Source: Roseovarius aestuarii
Lineage (GTDB): Bacteria; Pseudomonadota; Alphaproteobacteria; Rhodobacterales; Rhodobacteraceae
NCBI GenBank assembly: GCA_027214255.1
Contig: JAPWHL010000023.1
Span: 1-62,620 of the forward strand
Direction of reading: 5' to 3'
Length of the DNA: 62,620 bases
The translations under genes were made by a program, and so were the position numbers. Below are positions 1 to 9,060 of the stretch, in pieces. How positions within the stretch are numbered: position 1 is the stretch's first letter; every line of letters starts with the position of its first letter. The notes beneath the pieces are model-generated. The model did no database searches and had not been told where the DNA came from. It was given only the letters and a program-made list of their open reading frames with translations.

Positions 1-59
1 TGCTGTCACCGGTTGACTATGAAATGAAACAGCAGAAAATGAACGAGGCAGGCGTCTAG
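1..59 (+). CDS. IS3-family transposase (orfB), C-terminal tail, partial
   Basis: Only the last 18 codons are in the window, reading LSPVDYEMKQQKMNEAGV then TAG. The LSPV-E/D-YE start of this tail is a familiar C-terminal ending of IS3-family OrfB transposases (DDE integrases), so the window probably begins inside the right end of an insertion sequence. The catalytic domain is off the left edge and cannot be checked. The element's terminal inverted repeat should lie in the next ~60 bases but could not be delimited without the other end. Family call is by recognition of a short tail, so moderate confidence. Confidence 0.6.
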   Translation, partial: LSPVDYEMKQQKMNEAGV

Positions 60-158
60 GAAGTTAGGGGCACCTCAAACCTCACAATAAGGTTGTGTTA
101 CAACAAGAAATGCCACCAGTATTAAGAAAAGTAAGTTCACTTCTTAGGAACATCTAAC

Positions 159-2012
159 GTGCATCCAACCTATATCGAAATCGCACAAGTTTTCAGCCAA
201 GATCAACGCTACACAGTACCGCTTTTTCAAAGGCCGTATGTTTGGAACAAAGAAGATCAATGGGAACCTCTGTGGAGTGATCTCCTAGGTGTCCTTGGTC
301 GTTTGCAGAGAAGAAAAGATGACGCAGTGGTCGCAAGTCACTTTTTGGGGACGATAGTTCTAGAGCAGCGGCAAACCCCCACCGGCAGCCTACCAAAGCG
401 CGAGGTCATTGATGGCCAACAACGCCTAACCACACTTCAAATACTATTGAAGGCTGTCGAACACGCCATTGGCGCAACTTTGGAAAGTGGCCCCGAAGAT
501 GAAGTTGATGCTATTGAATTGGCCAAACGGCAAATTTCCAAGCTTACGAAAAACGATGCGCTTGGCGAAGAAGTTTACAAAGTTTGGCCGACTAACGAAG
601 ACCGCAAGCCCTTTTCAGAAGTGATGGATGCAATCGGGTTCTCAGAGCACACCAACCAAACCAGTCGAATGGCCAAAGCCTACCAATATTTCTATAATGC
701 CGCGGGTAAGTTTTTAGCCAGCTCAGACAGTCACGCAGAAATGGCTAAACTTCTCTCAGAGGCGGTTAGAAACTACATGAGGCTCATCGTTCTTGACTTG
801 GATAAGGGTGATGAACCGCAAGCCATCTTCGAAACCCTAAACGCCCATGGCACGCCACTCCTTCCAACTGACCTCATTAAAAATTGGCTACTTTGGGAAT
901 CCGCACGGCAAAGACTTGACGCCACCCCGCTTTATGAAAGTTTCTGGCGCCTCTTTGATCGCGACCACGACTATTGGAGAGCGACCGTTGGGACAGGTCA
1001 TGCGGCCCGTGCACGTGTCGATACTTTTCTACAAAACTGGTTGTCCAAAGAGACTGGTGAAGCCGTCTCTGCAAAGCACTTATATGATCTATTCCTGCGT
1101 TACGCCGAGCGACTACAAAAAACCGACGATACCTTTGTAGATGCATCAAATCTTGAAAATACGGTCATTGACGTTGCAAACCTGATGGAGAAGATCCACG
1201 TCGATGCATTACGCTTCGAAAGGATTGATAAGCCTGGCGGCAACTCACGTTTTGACTTGTTCTTGGAAAGACTAAAGCGCCTTGGCATCGTTGTATTTCA
1301 CCCTTTGCTGCTTGAGGTCATTGCACGAACGGAAGCGAATCCAGACGACGCTGATGAGTTTGGCAAGATTATGGAAAGTTATCTTGTGCGTAGATTGGTT
1401 TGCGGGGCTCAAACGAGAAGTTACGGCAGTCTCGCTCTTTCCATCCTTAACACGATGCGTGAAAACTCTGAGATGCTGGCCAGCGAAGTGCTGCGGGACG
1501 CGCTTCTATCGCTCAGCGGCTCTGATGAGTGGCCTTCCGATGAGGCATTCCACCATAGCTGGATGACAAGGCGTTTCTACGGTTATTTCAAGCGCGATAG
1601 AGTATTGATGATCCTACAAGCTCTCGAACACAAACTTCAAACGGTAAACGATAAAGCAGAACCAATAATCTCGTTTGACTGGTCGCAATTACAAATCGAA
1701 CACATCATGCCTCAAGCATGGGAGCCTCACTGGCCGCTACCAGAAGGTATCGATGCGGAAATGCGACGATTGAATGTTCAAAGCATTGGAAATTTGACTC
1801 TGGTAAGCAAGAAGTTGAACCCGAGTTTGTCGAACAGCCCATGGCGCGCACAATACGGTAGCCAAACGGACAAACGAAGCGGATTCCACGAACACACAAT
1901 GCTGATGATCAATCGAAACCTGCTAGATGAGTTCGCTGATTGGAACGATCTGGCCATCCAAACCAGAGCGGAGAACCTTTTTGAAGATGCAAAGGTGATC
2001 TGGGCTCGGTGA
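159..2012 (+). CDS. DUF262/DUF1524 protein, GmrSD-like nuclease
   Basis: A 617-residue protein with the two-domain layout of GmrSD/SspE-type restriction proteins. The N-terminal DUF262 domain shows QRPYVW (24-29) and the IDGQQRLTTL motif (84-93), the ParB/sulfiredoxin-like nucleotide-hydrolysing signature. The C-terminal DUF1524 domain, a His-Me finger (HNH) nuclease fold, shows IEHIMPQ (513-519), IGNLTL (about 543) and KKLN (551-554). Family members use NTP hydrolysis to drive cleavage of foreign, often modified, DNA. It probably starts at GTG 159, preceded by AGGAA nine bases upstream. It converges with the Detocs-like operon and shares that region's AT-rich composition. The domain call is secure. 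The exact target (modified phage DNA or other) is inference. Confidence 0.85.
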   Translation: MHPTYIEIAQVFSQDQRYTVPLFQRPYVWNKEDQWEPLWSDLLGVLGRLQRRKDDAVVASHFLGTIVLEQRQTPTGSLPKREVIDGQQRLTTLQILLKAVEHAIGATLESGPEDEVDAIELAKRQISKLTKNDALGEEVYKVWPTNEDRKPFSEVMDAIGFSEHTNQTSRMAKAYQYFYNAAGKFLASSDSHAEMAKLLSEAVRNYMRLIVLDLDKGDEPQAIFETLNAHGTPLLPTDLIKNWLLWESARQRLDATPLYESFWRLFDRDHDYWRATVGTGHAARARVDTFLQNWLSKETGEAVSAKHLYDLFLRYAERLQKTDDTFVDASNLENTVIDVANLMEKIHVDALRFERIDKPGGNSRFDLFLERLKRLGIVVFHPLLLEVIARTEANPDDADEFGKIMESYLVRRLVCGAQTRSYGSLALSILNTMRENSEMLASEVLRDALLSLSGSDEWPSDEAFHHSWMTRRFYGYFKRDRVLMILQALEHKLQTVNDKAEPIISFDWSQLQIEHIMPQAWEPHWPLPEGIDAEMRRLNVQSIGNLTLVSKKLNPSLSNSPWRAQYGSQTDKRSGFHEHTMLMINRNLLDEFADWNDLAIQTRAENLFEDAKVIWAR

Positions 2013-2024
2013 AGTATATGGACA

Positions 2025-2069
2025 GGCGCCTCAGCAGGCTTGCATCAAGATGCGAGGAGCGCAGGCGCC
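2025..2069. terminator. Long inverted repeat between convergent defence genes
   Basis: GGCGCCT (2025-2031) and AGGCGCC (2063-2069) can pair, with an inner GCATC/GATGC stem in the loop. It sits between the stops of the DUF262 gene and dtcC, which converge, so a bidirectional transcription stop is the simplest role. There is no strong T-run, so an intrinsic terminator is not proven. Confidence 0.4.
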
Positions 2070-2124
2070 AAGCAGACTTAGGTTTAGTTACTCTCGGCCC
2101 ATAGCTACCGTTTGCCCACCCAGT

Positions 2125-3279
2125 TTACATTCTGCAAATGTCCGGTAACACGCTCACAATATATTGTGCAGATGCCACCGATGCTATGCTGTGAACGTCA
2201 TCATCTTTGTCGGCGTCGGCGAAATCGACAACTGATTTCGCAGCAAAAGCTTTGGGTTTAACACGGCTATAGCTGCATGCAGCAAGGAAGGCTGCTATTT
2301 CCATTTCCACTCCGACCACCTTGCGCTGCTGCGCCTCAATACGCGCAATTTCCTTTGAGCTTGCAACGACCACAGAGCCAGATGCGACCGGTCCGAAAAC
2401 GAGTTTGGGAGAGTAGTTCTTGGTCGAATGCTCTCCATTGGCGGGGAGATTGAAGGTCGTCGGGCGCGTCTTCTGTATGTGCTTTAGTCGGCCAATTACA
2501 TCCGGATCCACATTTTCCAAGTTAATCTCTTGCTTGAAGCCTTCGTCAGTCATCTTGCCCACCTGATGGTCCCACGCCATGGTGGCGACGACGATGTCCA
2601 CCAAATTGCATTCATCTTTAAGGCCGGCACATATTCCAGACATAGCGACTACTTTTGGCTGAAAAGCCTCCAGCACTCTGGATGTGTACAGGGCGGACTG
2701 TGTAACGCCCATCTGTGGAAAGACAAAAACCGCCCCCTTTTGATCCCCTACTTGAATTGGCCGCCACCTCAGGGCACCTAAATCAGATTTCCATGGCTTA
2801 AGCGTGGCATCAGTTGCTTCGAAAGCGTCGGCTTCTTTTTCGAGTGCACAACATATTGCAAAATCAAGCATCGAGACGTCGGATAAGCCGTTTACGATTT
2901 TGGAGAGCTGGGGTTTCCATGCGGAATCAGAGTGTCCATACATGAGGACAGGTACTGAGCACTCATTGAAGCACAGCAGCGTATCATACTCTGGTGATGC
3001 CATTGCCGTTAAGGCTACAGCAAAAGATTCTTGATTGAGTGTATCCTCGCGCTCTCGCATAAGTTCGTTGGACACATCAATCGCGTCCTCACCGGACCTC
3101 CTGGGTAGAAGGATGTCCAAGATAATCAGATCAAACTTTTGAGAATTGATCACCTTGCAATACTCATGAACACTTCCAGCACAGTGAAACTCAATTGAAC
3201 ACCAATCAAAATAATCGGTGATTACCGTCCGAATTTCTTCAAATTTTTCAATCGAGTCTTCGACGATAAGTATCTTCAT
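2125..3279 (-). CDS. dtcC: Detocs effector DtcC-like: receiver domain fused to nucleoside phosphorylase-fold ATP nucleosidase
   Basis: 384 residues. Residues 1-130 form a receiver domain with acidic D8, phospho-acceptor D55 (LIILDILLP), T91 and K122. Residues 137-384 form a phosphorylase-superfamily (PNP/MTA-SAH nucleosidase) domain: GVTQSA (191-196), MSGICAG (213-219), VGVEMEIAAF (322-331) with the ribose-binding Met-Glu, and VVDFAD (350-355) with the likely purine-protonating Asp. In Detocs, phosphorylated DtcC cleaves ATP to adenine and ribose triphosphate and stops phage growth by depleting ATP. The gene order sensor, receiver, receiver-effector supports this over an ordinary nucleosidase. 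It overlaps dtcB by four bases (ATGA) and is AT-rich. Biochemical activity is inferred, but all motif residues look intact. Confidence 0.85.
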   Translation of the reverse strand: MKILIVEDSIEKFEEIRTVITDYFDWCSIEFHCAGSVHEYCKVINSQKFDLIILDILLPRRSGEDAIDVSNELMREREDTLNQESFAVALTAMASPEYDTLLCFNECSVPVLMYGHSDSAWKPQLSKIVNGLSDVSMLDFAICCALEKEADAFEATDATLKPWKSDLGALRWRPIQVGDQKGAVFVFPQMGVTQSALYTSRVLEAFQPKVVAMSGICAGLKDECNLVDIVVATMAWDHQVGKMTDEGFKQEINLENVDPDVIGRLKHIQKTRPTTFNLPANGEHSTKNYSPKLVFGPVASGSVVVASSKEIARIEAQQRKVVGVEMEIAAFLAACSYSRVKPKAFAAKSVVDFADADKDDDVHSIASVASAQYIVSVLPDICRM

Positions 3280-3722
3280 CTCGCAACTAAAATCCTTCTA
3301 AGTTCTTCTGACCAAGTCATGTCTTCCAAGTCGAAAAATAGACATGTGTCGACTTCAATTTCGAATGCGTCAATCAAGTATTCTCTTACTTCAGAAATCG
3401 GCACCATCCGGTTTTCCAGCTCAATCTCAGGATATTGAGTAACTATAATGGTCGGCATTTTCTTTGCCTGATACTGCACCTCAAAGAGAACTTCGATGCC
3501 GCCTGACAATCGAGGTATGCCCAAGCCTTCAGCTAGTTCCAAGTCATGTGAGGGTAGCGACATATCTAAGACGAGGAGGTCGTGATCTCGCTCTGAAACG
3601 GCTTTGACGGCTGCTTTCACACTTTTGCAGATCTCGATCGTTATGTCATCGCGCCCGTCAGTTACTAGCTGTTGTAGTGCGTTCAACTTGAACTCATCGT
3701 CTTCAACTATCAGTATATTCAA
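3276..3722 (-). CDS. dtcB: Detocs DtcB-like stand-alone receiver
   Basis: 148 residues, a single receiver domain with no output domain. E7-D8-D9 and phospho-acceptor D53 (LLVLDMSLP) are present and T95 follows beta-4, but the usual Lys-Pro after beta-5 is not obvious: the region reads CLFFDLEDMTW. In described Detocs systems DtcB is a phosphate sink that drains stray phosphoryl groups from the sensor and prevents accidental activation of the ATP-cleaving effector. It appears to start at TTG 3722, overlapping the dtcA stop (TTGA), and its own stop overlaps the dtcC ATG, so translation of all three genes is probably coupled. Function is by operon context plus domain content. Confidence 0.8.
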   Translation of the reverse strand: MNILIVEDDEFKLNALQQLVTDGRDDITIEICKSVKAAVKAVSERDHDLLVLDMSLPSHDLELAEGLGIPRLSGGIEVLFEVQYQAKKMPTIIVTQYPEIELENRMVPISEVREYLIDAFEIEVDTCLFFDLEDMTWSEELRRILVAR

Positions 3723-6658
3723 CGTATCAAATCCAGCGTCATCGTCACATGAAACCCATCCCCAGCGGTATCTATGGACACTTCAGATACCTCATTCCAA
3801 TCCCTCTCTAGTCGTTTAATCTTACGCAACCCACTCTTGCCCTCCTCGACGTAAGCAAGGTCCAAAGCATCCAAGCGGCAGAGATTTACCTGTTCATTCA
3901 CTGTCGATGCGTCGTCTTGTTCTTTGTACTCGGAAGAGATTCTCAGCACCAGCTGCGTGACCATGGCATCCTGAAAAGCAGCACTAACTTCTATGCTTAC
4001 GTTTCCTCCGGGCTTCCCATGTTCTGCTGCATTCTTTAGGGTCACAAACAGGAAGTCATACACTATGTGGTAGGCGGATCCGGTCAACTCTATTCTCGTT
4101 TGGCTTTCATCAGTAGTTGCACCTTCGTAGCTGTTAAACTCTTCACTTACTTCGCTTTGAACCACTCGAAGAAGCGTGGGTAAATCCACACTAGGAACAG
4201 TAATTCTCGGCCGATTGAACCATGATGCAATAAGACCAAACTTCTCGTCGAGTTTTGCGTTCATATGCTTAATAAACTCAACATGGTTGGGACCGAGTCC
4301 AGCCTTCGCGGGTTCAGGTATAGACACAATCCGCCTGGTGGCCCTGCAAGACGCAATAACTTGTTGCGCATTTTGTAGGTCTGTAGTGGCTATTTGCCAG
4401 CAGGTTTCGCTAATTATACGTATAAAATACTCTGGGTCTTCGTAGTCTTCAAAGGCATCCAGGATCGAATTGGCTCCCGCTTTTAGGTACCCGAATTTTC
4501 GCCCCTCAGTAATCTCTGGGTTTATCATTCCCTTAGTTTTTTGCTGAGATCTAATATGAAAGTAATCTGACCCAATTTTTTTTATGTATCTTTCGAAGTC
4601 GTCTTTCCATTGGTCGAAGTACTCCCTGCATGGTTCAGTGTGAAAAAACTGTGGAAAGCGCTCATCGACTGAACGTTCAAAGTCTTGCAATAGCGTCCCT
4701 CTAAGCGTGCCATGCCGGATGCGCCGCCCAAGAAAGGACGCAATCCCGAAGATGCGATTTTCACAAAACTCCTTGTAGCATTCCCCAAGTATTTTCATGA
4801 ATTCGGACTCGTTGCCCTGGGAGCTGTTGATCGTTGAAATATTGAGGCTCTCAAGAGTATCTTTCTGCAGGGCCCCAGAACGAATTAATGTCAACATCCG
4901 TTCGAGTTGATGGTCCTTAAGCCAATTTCCGAACCTGGTTAAGTCGACATATATACGCGAGTCATCAAGCTCTTCTCGTGCTTTAGATATTTTCGCAGAC
5001 AACCTTAGGCTATCGGCGAGATCTTGAAACCGCCGGTCTCCGTAGTGTTTGTACATCAGTTCGTGAAGTTTCGCACGGCATTCAACTGCCTGGGAAGACT
5101 CGTCGAACAAATGATAAAATTGTAATAAAAACTCATCTGTTGAGACTTGATATAGATAGATACCAACCTGAGGCGCTTGATCATGTACTTCCTCAATGAA
5201 GTTGACATAGTCAGAAGCAAAGTTTTCACGCACATAGTCTTGCAAAACACGCCTCAATCGAAACTCATCCCGAGTGTTTTGTGGATCGACAGCAAGTAGG
5301 CAAAGAGAAATTATCTGAAACAATTGGTCGGCGGAAGCTCGAGCTTGATCGTAGAGTTGGTTCAACACTCTCTTGGAAATTACCCTATCCGCAAATGTAG
5401 TTTCGTTCATCAAACATAGTATTTCGTCTGCGCCAATACTCTCTGGCAGGGGTTGCCTCGCGAAGAATATCGCCATCGCTAGCGTTCGTTCGAGCGTACT
5501 CAGCCTGCCTGACGCCTGGCCTATTGGTAGTGCCCCTTTAGCCGTTTCCTTACAAGTTAAGCCTTGCCACGAGATCGCCTGCCCGTAACGTTCTTCTCTC
5601 AGCATACCGACAAACGAGGGTTCACTATATGTTTCCGGTTTGTATGCGAAATAGAAGTCTCCGACAGCGCGCAATTTGACGTGACTTTGACACTCTAGAA
5701 ACGCTGAAAGGTGGCGATAGCTTGAGATATCAGTTTTTTCCCCTTCTTCGTCCGTGTCGGCGTAAAAGGGTTGCAAAGTTTCCTGATTAACCAAGTCGCA
5801 AAACATTACGTCCCGAACTTCATCATCCAGATCCGACCAAATCTTTGATATCTCCGACCAAATATTGAGATCGGTCTGTGTTTCAACGTGAAGCGAGAGA
5901 AAATGAAGCGCGTCTACAAGCGAATAGTTTGAAAAAGCCTCTAAGGTCTCGCTAAATTCTTTTTGGCTGTAGCAAATTGGTCTAACAGTGAATTTTGAAA
6001 TAGCCTTTCTAAAACTACTCCGGTCGCTTTGACCTGAAATATTCATGATGTTAGAAACCACTCCTAAATACTGCCTTTTCCGGTTGTAGGCATCTAGAAG
6101 GCTTGGTCTGATCACATCGCGCTTTGAAAATTCGAGCCTGTCAATCAGTATTTTGAATTCTTCGGATCGATCCTCCTCATTGATCGTGGACGCAAAAAAT
6201 GCTGCTTTCCTTAGTAAAATATGGGAAGTCCCAAACTCATCTAAGTACTCTGTCATATTGGACAATATTTGGGCGTGGTTGTGGTCCACGATCGCTCGAT
6301 TGATATCTTTTAGCTTCTTAAAGGACCGAATAACTTTTGATGCGTTTCGATTCCCACGGTCAATTATTGTTCGTGCACGCACTGTTGGGTTCGTCATTGT
6401 AAGTAGAATTGTCCCATGGAACGGGTCTGGAGAGTGCGGAAAATCTCTAGGTATTTGTACGTGTGAATACTGGTTGTTGTATCTAAGTTGAAAATCGGAC
6501 CAGCGTATGGATTCTGTATCCTTGGATTTGTAAATCTTTGAAATCACTGAAGGGAAAACGCCTGGGCGATCCTCTTGGATCTTTCGATCCAAAAGGCCTC
6601 GAAGTAAGTTTTTTGCCTTTTTTGTGGGGGCAACCCCGATACTAATGTCGGCTTCCAT
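3719..6658 (-). CDS. dtcA: Detocs DtcA-like sensor histidine kinase
   Basis: 979 residues. The first ~790 are soluble, mostly helical-looking sequence with no domain I recognise and no membrane segments, consistent with a cytoplasmic infection sensor. The C-terminal ~190 residues look like a divergent kinase core. A helix with a candidate phospho-acceptor His near 798 (FIKHMNAKL) is followed by an N-box-like FVTLKNAAEHG (N876) and a glycine-containing lid near 940 (EEGKSGLRKI) of a GHKL ATPase. The large sensor upstream of a lone receiver and a receiver-nucleosidase matches DtcA of Detocs. ATG 6658 has a weak GAGAG upstream. The GC content is clearly lower than in the core genes. The phospho-acceptor assignment is tentative. 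Confidence 0.8.
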   Translation of the reverse strand: MEADISIGVAPTKKAKNLLRGLLDRKIQEDRPGVFPSVISKIYKSKDTESIRWSDFQLRYNNQYSHVQIPRDFPHSPDPFHGTILLTMTNPTVRARTIIDRGNRNASKVIRSFKKLKDINRAIVDHNHAQILSNMTEYLDEFGTSHILLRKAAFFASTINEEDRSEEFKILIDRLEFSKRDVIRPSLLDAYNRKRQYLGVVSNIMNISGQSDRSSFRKAISKFTVRPICYSQKEFSETLEAFSNYSLVDALHFLSLHVETQTDLNIWSEISKIWSDLDDEVRDVMFCDLVNQETLQPFYADTDEEGEKTDISSYRHLSAFLECQSHVKLRAVGDFYFAYKPETYSEPSFVGMLREERYGQAISWQGLTCKETAKGALPIGQASGRLSTLERTLAMAIFFARQPLPESIGADEILCLMNETTFADRVISKRVLNQLYDQARASADQLFQIISLCLLAVDPQNTRDEFRLRRVLQDYVRENFASDYVNFIEEVHDQAPQVGIYLYQVSTDEFLLQFYHLFDESSQAVECRAKLHELMYKHYGDRRFQDLADSLRLSAKISKAREELDDSRIYVDLTRFGNWLKDHQLERMLTLIRSGALQKDTLESLNISTINSSQGNESEFMKILGECYKEFCENRIFGIASFLGRRIRHGTLRGTLLQDFERSVDERFPQFFHTEPCREYFDQWKDDFERYIKKIGSDYFHIRSQQKTKGMINPEITEGRKFGYLKAGANSILDAFEDYEDPEYFIRIISETCWQIATTDLQNAQQVIASCRATRRIVSIPEPAKAGLGPNHVEFIKHMNAKLDEKFGLIASWFNRPRITVPSVDLPTLLRVVQSEVSEEFNSYEGATTDESQTRIELTGSAYHIVYDFLFVTLKNAAEHGKPGGNVSIEVSAAFQDAMVTQLVLRISSEYKEQDDASTVNEQVNLCRLDALDLAYVEEGKSGLRKIKRLERDWNEVSEVSIDTAGDGFHVTMTLDLIR

Positions 6659-6993
6659 TTTTTATCTCTCGTCTGCTCGTTGAGTAGTTGGCGCGAGCCC
6701 TACATAAAACGCAAGGTAATTTGCGGCCTGCTCAGCTTCCAATGCACTTCAGGCACTTGAAGCGCTTGCCTTCACACTCCCTAGCTGCCGCGTATTTCCT
6801 ATATCCTAAAGACTTTTTCGGAAACAGGACCGCCGCTAGGTCCTGGCGTCGAAGGTCTGCTTTTGTTCATCGCGCAGTTGTGTGCTGCTTCGCAGCGAAA
6901 GTCCGGTTTCCGCCCATTATTCGGAGGTGCAAAAACTACGAACGAATTTCGTCGCCTATGCTGCACACAGCAACAACGCCCCCAAAAGTGCGA
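6659..6993. other. Intergenic region upstream of the Detocs-like operon
   Basis: About 335 bases between the dtcA start and the tniQ stop. A plus-strand reading frame crosses it into tniQ, but it has no recognisable domain, a poor composition and no ribosome binding site, so I do not call it. The promoter of the dtc operon should lie here. I could not pick a convincing -35/-10 pair. A short GCTGC-TTC-GCAGC hairpin near 6881-6894 is the only visible structure. Confidence 0.4.
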
Positions 6994-8871
6994 TCATTTC
7001 GATCCGATAATCCGCATCGTATCCTCTCGCAGATACACTGCCCCGAAATCCTGACCTTCCGGTGAGAAGGGCATAATATTGCGGGATGCGATGAGACGCC
7101 TCAGTGTATTGCGGTGCTGTCCAGTCTCAGCCGATAGGGTCGTTAAGGTAACAAAGCGGCTATGGAACGCGGCGGTATCCTCGGTCATCATCCTGTATTG
7201 TCGTCGACTAGTGCGCGGGTTGATGATCGGACAGGCGGATACGTATCCGGCTTCGATCATGGCCTGAAGCACTCCACCATGCCGTAACCCGATTGACCGT
7301 CCGAATTCCGCAGCAGCCACTCCAGGCAGCTCTACCAAAACAGCATCGCGGTCGACCGACGGGGAGCGTGCGATCAGGTCCACATCGGACTTCAGCACGA
7401 CAATTCCGTGGAAGCCGGCCACGTCAGACCTTTGACCGACGGTCAGACGCTTGTTGCGGATACCTGCGATCAGTTCATCCAAGCCAACATCTTTGCGCCT
7501 ACATGTGCGAAGCAAGGTTTCCCATTCAGATTCATCATGACCTACGGCCAAGGCGCCATCGGACAATTCACCCACAAGAGCTATCCCATCCGAAATCCGC
7601 CACGGATTTTTTACTGTCTCTATTCGGGTCCGTGGAGATAGCACTTGGGCTGCAGCCAGAGCGACCAGCTCCATCCTCGTTGCGCCCATGGCTGTGCGCA
7701 TAGCGATGGGGCCGACAAGTGTCGGGATTTCCGCGAGAAGCTCAGCATGGGCCTGCGCGTCAAACAGTATACGGCTTCGGGGGCGACAATCATCCACTCG
7801 GATAGCGCCGGCTTCGCTTAGGAAGTGCGCGAGAACTTTCGCACCGACCCCAGTTTCTGCTGCTGCGGTGCGTAGGGAATGTAGTCGTCGCCTAGGCACA
7901 ACCTCGCCCATTACTACATCCCCAGAAGCAAATGGCCAATTGTCGAGGATACATTCCCGCAGGATTTTGCGGAACGGCTGAAATCCCGGTTCATTCAAGT
8001 AATCTCGGTTCAACTGTGGAAACAGTGGCCCGAAGGTCTTGCTCGGTTCATCCTGCGCTTTCGTAGCCATGGCCGCGATCTCATCAAGGGCGGTCCGAAT
8101 GGCCCCTTCACCTGCTTGTATAACTTCAAAGCCAGCAGCATGGATGCTACCGACCTCGCTGCCATCCTCTGTTTCGTCTCCCTTCAATAGGGCCTGCCCG
8201 AGCAACCGGCACAATGTTGTCACCACAAAAACAGGGTGCTTAGAAAGCCATGTAGTATCCGATCCATCCTCTAACCTCCGATCAAGCCAGAGGTCATAGG
8301 CCGTCGGGGGTCGCGTCGGTTTGTCAAACGCCCCTGAAAGGATGTCGGCCTTAATCTCTTGAAGGCGGGCTCCAACATCGAAACGGTCTCGTGGGGCTGT
8401 GGCCTGCCAAAGCGGAACCAACGGATGGCCGTGGCGGATGCAAAGCGTCACCTCCCTGAATTGCCAGTCCCCTCGCATGGCCATCGTAACCTCGGCCGGG
8501 CCGGTTGTTCCGGTGGCATCCTCCCGCAAGCAGATAGGGCATCCCCGCATAAGTGGATTACGTAAAGCTCTTGAAACATAGAGCTCTCTTCGAAACTCCA
8601 TTTTGACGTTGCCCGCCCGGACACCGGTCCAGGACAGTAGCTCTTCCATGGAATCTGGGGATAATTTTGCCCAGTCGGCAAATGATTCAAACGCATCCTC
8701 ATCCTGATTTAAAAGGCGCTTGAACGGCGCGCCCATATCGTGGGCCAGATCCAAGGCATCGGTACGCCAGACGGCAGCGAGGCGGGCGAGATAGGAATAG
8801 AGTGTCTCTCGCGGGATCGGAGCGGGGCTTGAAATTGGCAGGATCGTCATAGGCAGCCGCAGCTTTTCCAT
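6994..8871 (-). CDS. TniQ family protein
   Basis: About 625 residues. The N-terminus has the TniQ signature PRETLYSYLARLA (near 20-32), followed by a zinc-ribbon-like CPIC (near 111) and CIRHGHPL (near 144), then a long C-terminal part with helix-turn-helix-like segments (e.g. LSAETGQHRNTLRRLI near the end). TniQ proteins direct target choice in Tn7/Tn5053-like transposons and link CRISPR or TnsD-type targeting to the transposase. No tniA/tniB, tnsA-C or CRISPR effector is present, so this is an orphan, possibly a transposon remnant or domesticated gene. I use ATG 8871. GTG 8877 is an alternative. Its composition is closer to the host than to the neighbouring dtc genes. Confidence 0.8.
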   Translation of the reverse strand: MEKLRLPMTILPISSPAPIPRETLYSYLARLAAVWRTDALDLAHDMGAPFKRLLNQDEDAFESFADWAKLSPDSMEELLSWTGVRAGNVKMEFRRELYVSRALRNPLMRGCPICLREDATGTTGPAEVTMAMRGDWQFREVTLCIRHGHPLVPLWQATAPRDRFDVGARLQEIKADILSGAFDKPTRPPTAYDLWLDRRLEDGSDTTWLSKHPVFVVTTLCRLLGQALLKGDETEDGSEVGSIHAAGFEVIQAGEGAIRTALDEIAAMATKAQDEPSKTFGPLFPQLNRDYLNEPGFQPFRKILRECILDNWPFASGDVVMGEVVPRRRLHSLRTAAAETGVGAKVLAHFLSEAGAIRVDDCRPRSRILFDAQAHAELLAEIPTLVGPIAMRTAMGATRMELVALAAAQVLSPRTRIETVKNPWRISDGIALVGELSDGALAVGHDESEWETLLRTCRRKDVGLDELIAGIRNKRLTVGQRSDVAGFHGIVVLKSDVDLIARSPSVDRDAVLVELPGVAAAEFGRSIGLRHGGVLQAMIEAGYVSACPIINPRTSRRQYRMMTEDTAAFHSRFVTLTTLSAETGQHRNTLRRLIASRNIMPFSPEGQDFGAVYLREDTMRIIGSK

Positions 8872-8898
8872 TGTCACAAGTCATTCAGGGTTGAGTGC

Positions 8899-9060
8899 AA
8901 GAGCGCGCAAATAACCCAGCGGCAGGTCTTCGGAAAACTCTATAGTGCCTTTGACCGATATCTGACAAAAGCGGATTTTGATCCCTTTCGCAACATGCTG
9001 CGCGATTGCATCTCTGATACATGGCCCATCGCGGCGGGGGACTTGGTTTTGGGTGAGTAA
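8899..9060 (+). pseudogene. Truncated tniQ remnant, opposite orientation
   Basis: On the plus strand a frame ending at TAA 9058-9060 reads, among others, FDPFRNMLRDC, WPIAAGDLVLGE. This aligns with residues ~273-325 of the neighbouring TniQ (FQPFRKILREC, WPFASGDVVMGE), with about half the positions identical and one gap. Everything N-terminal is missing and the frame ends exactly where the full-length protein continues. It is thus an internal fragment of a second, diverged tniQ, placed head-to-head with the intact gene only about 30 bases from its start. Downstream sequence to 9300 shows no clear continuation. Confidence 0.75.

Noticed and set aside
6688..7065. Plus-strand open frame overlapping the end of tniQ
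   Set aside because: Overlaps tniQ on the opposite strand, has no domain or ribosome binding site, and has a composition unlike a real protein.
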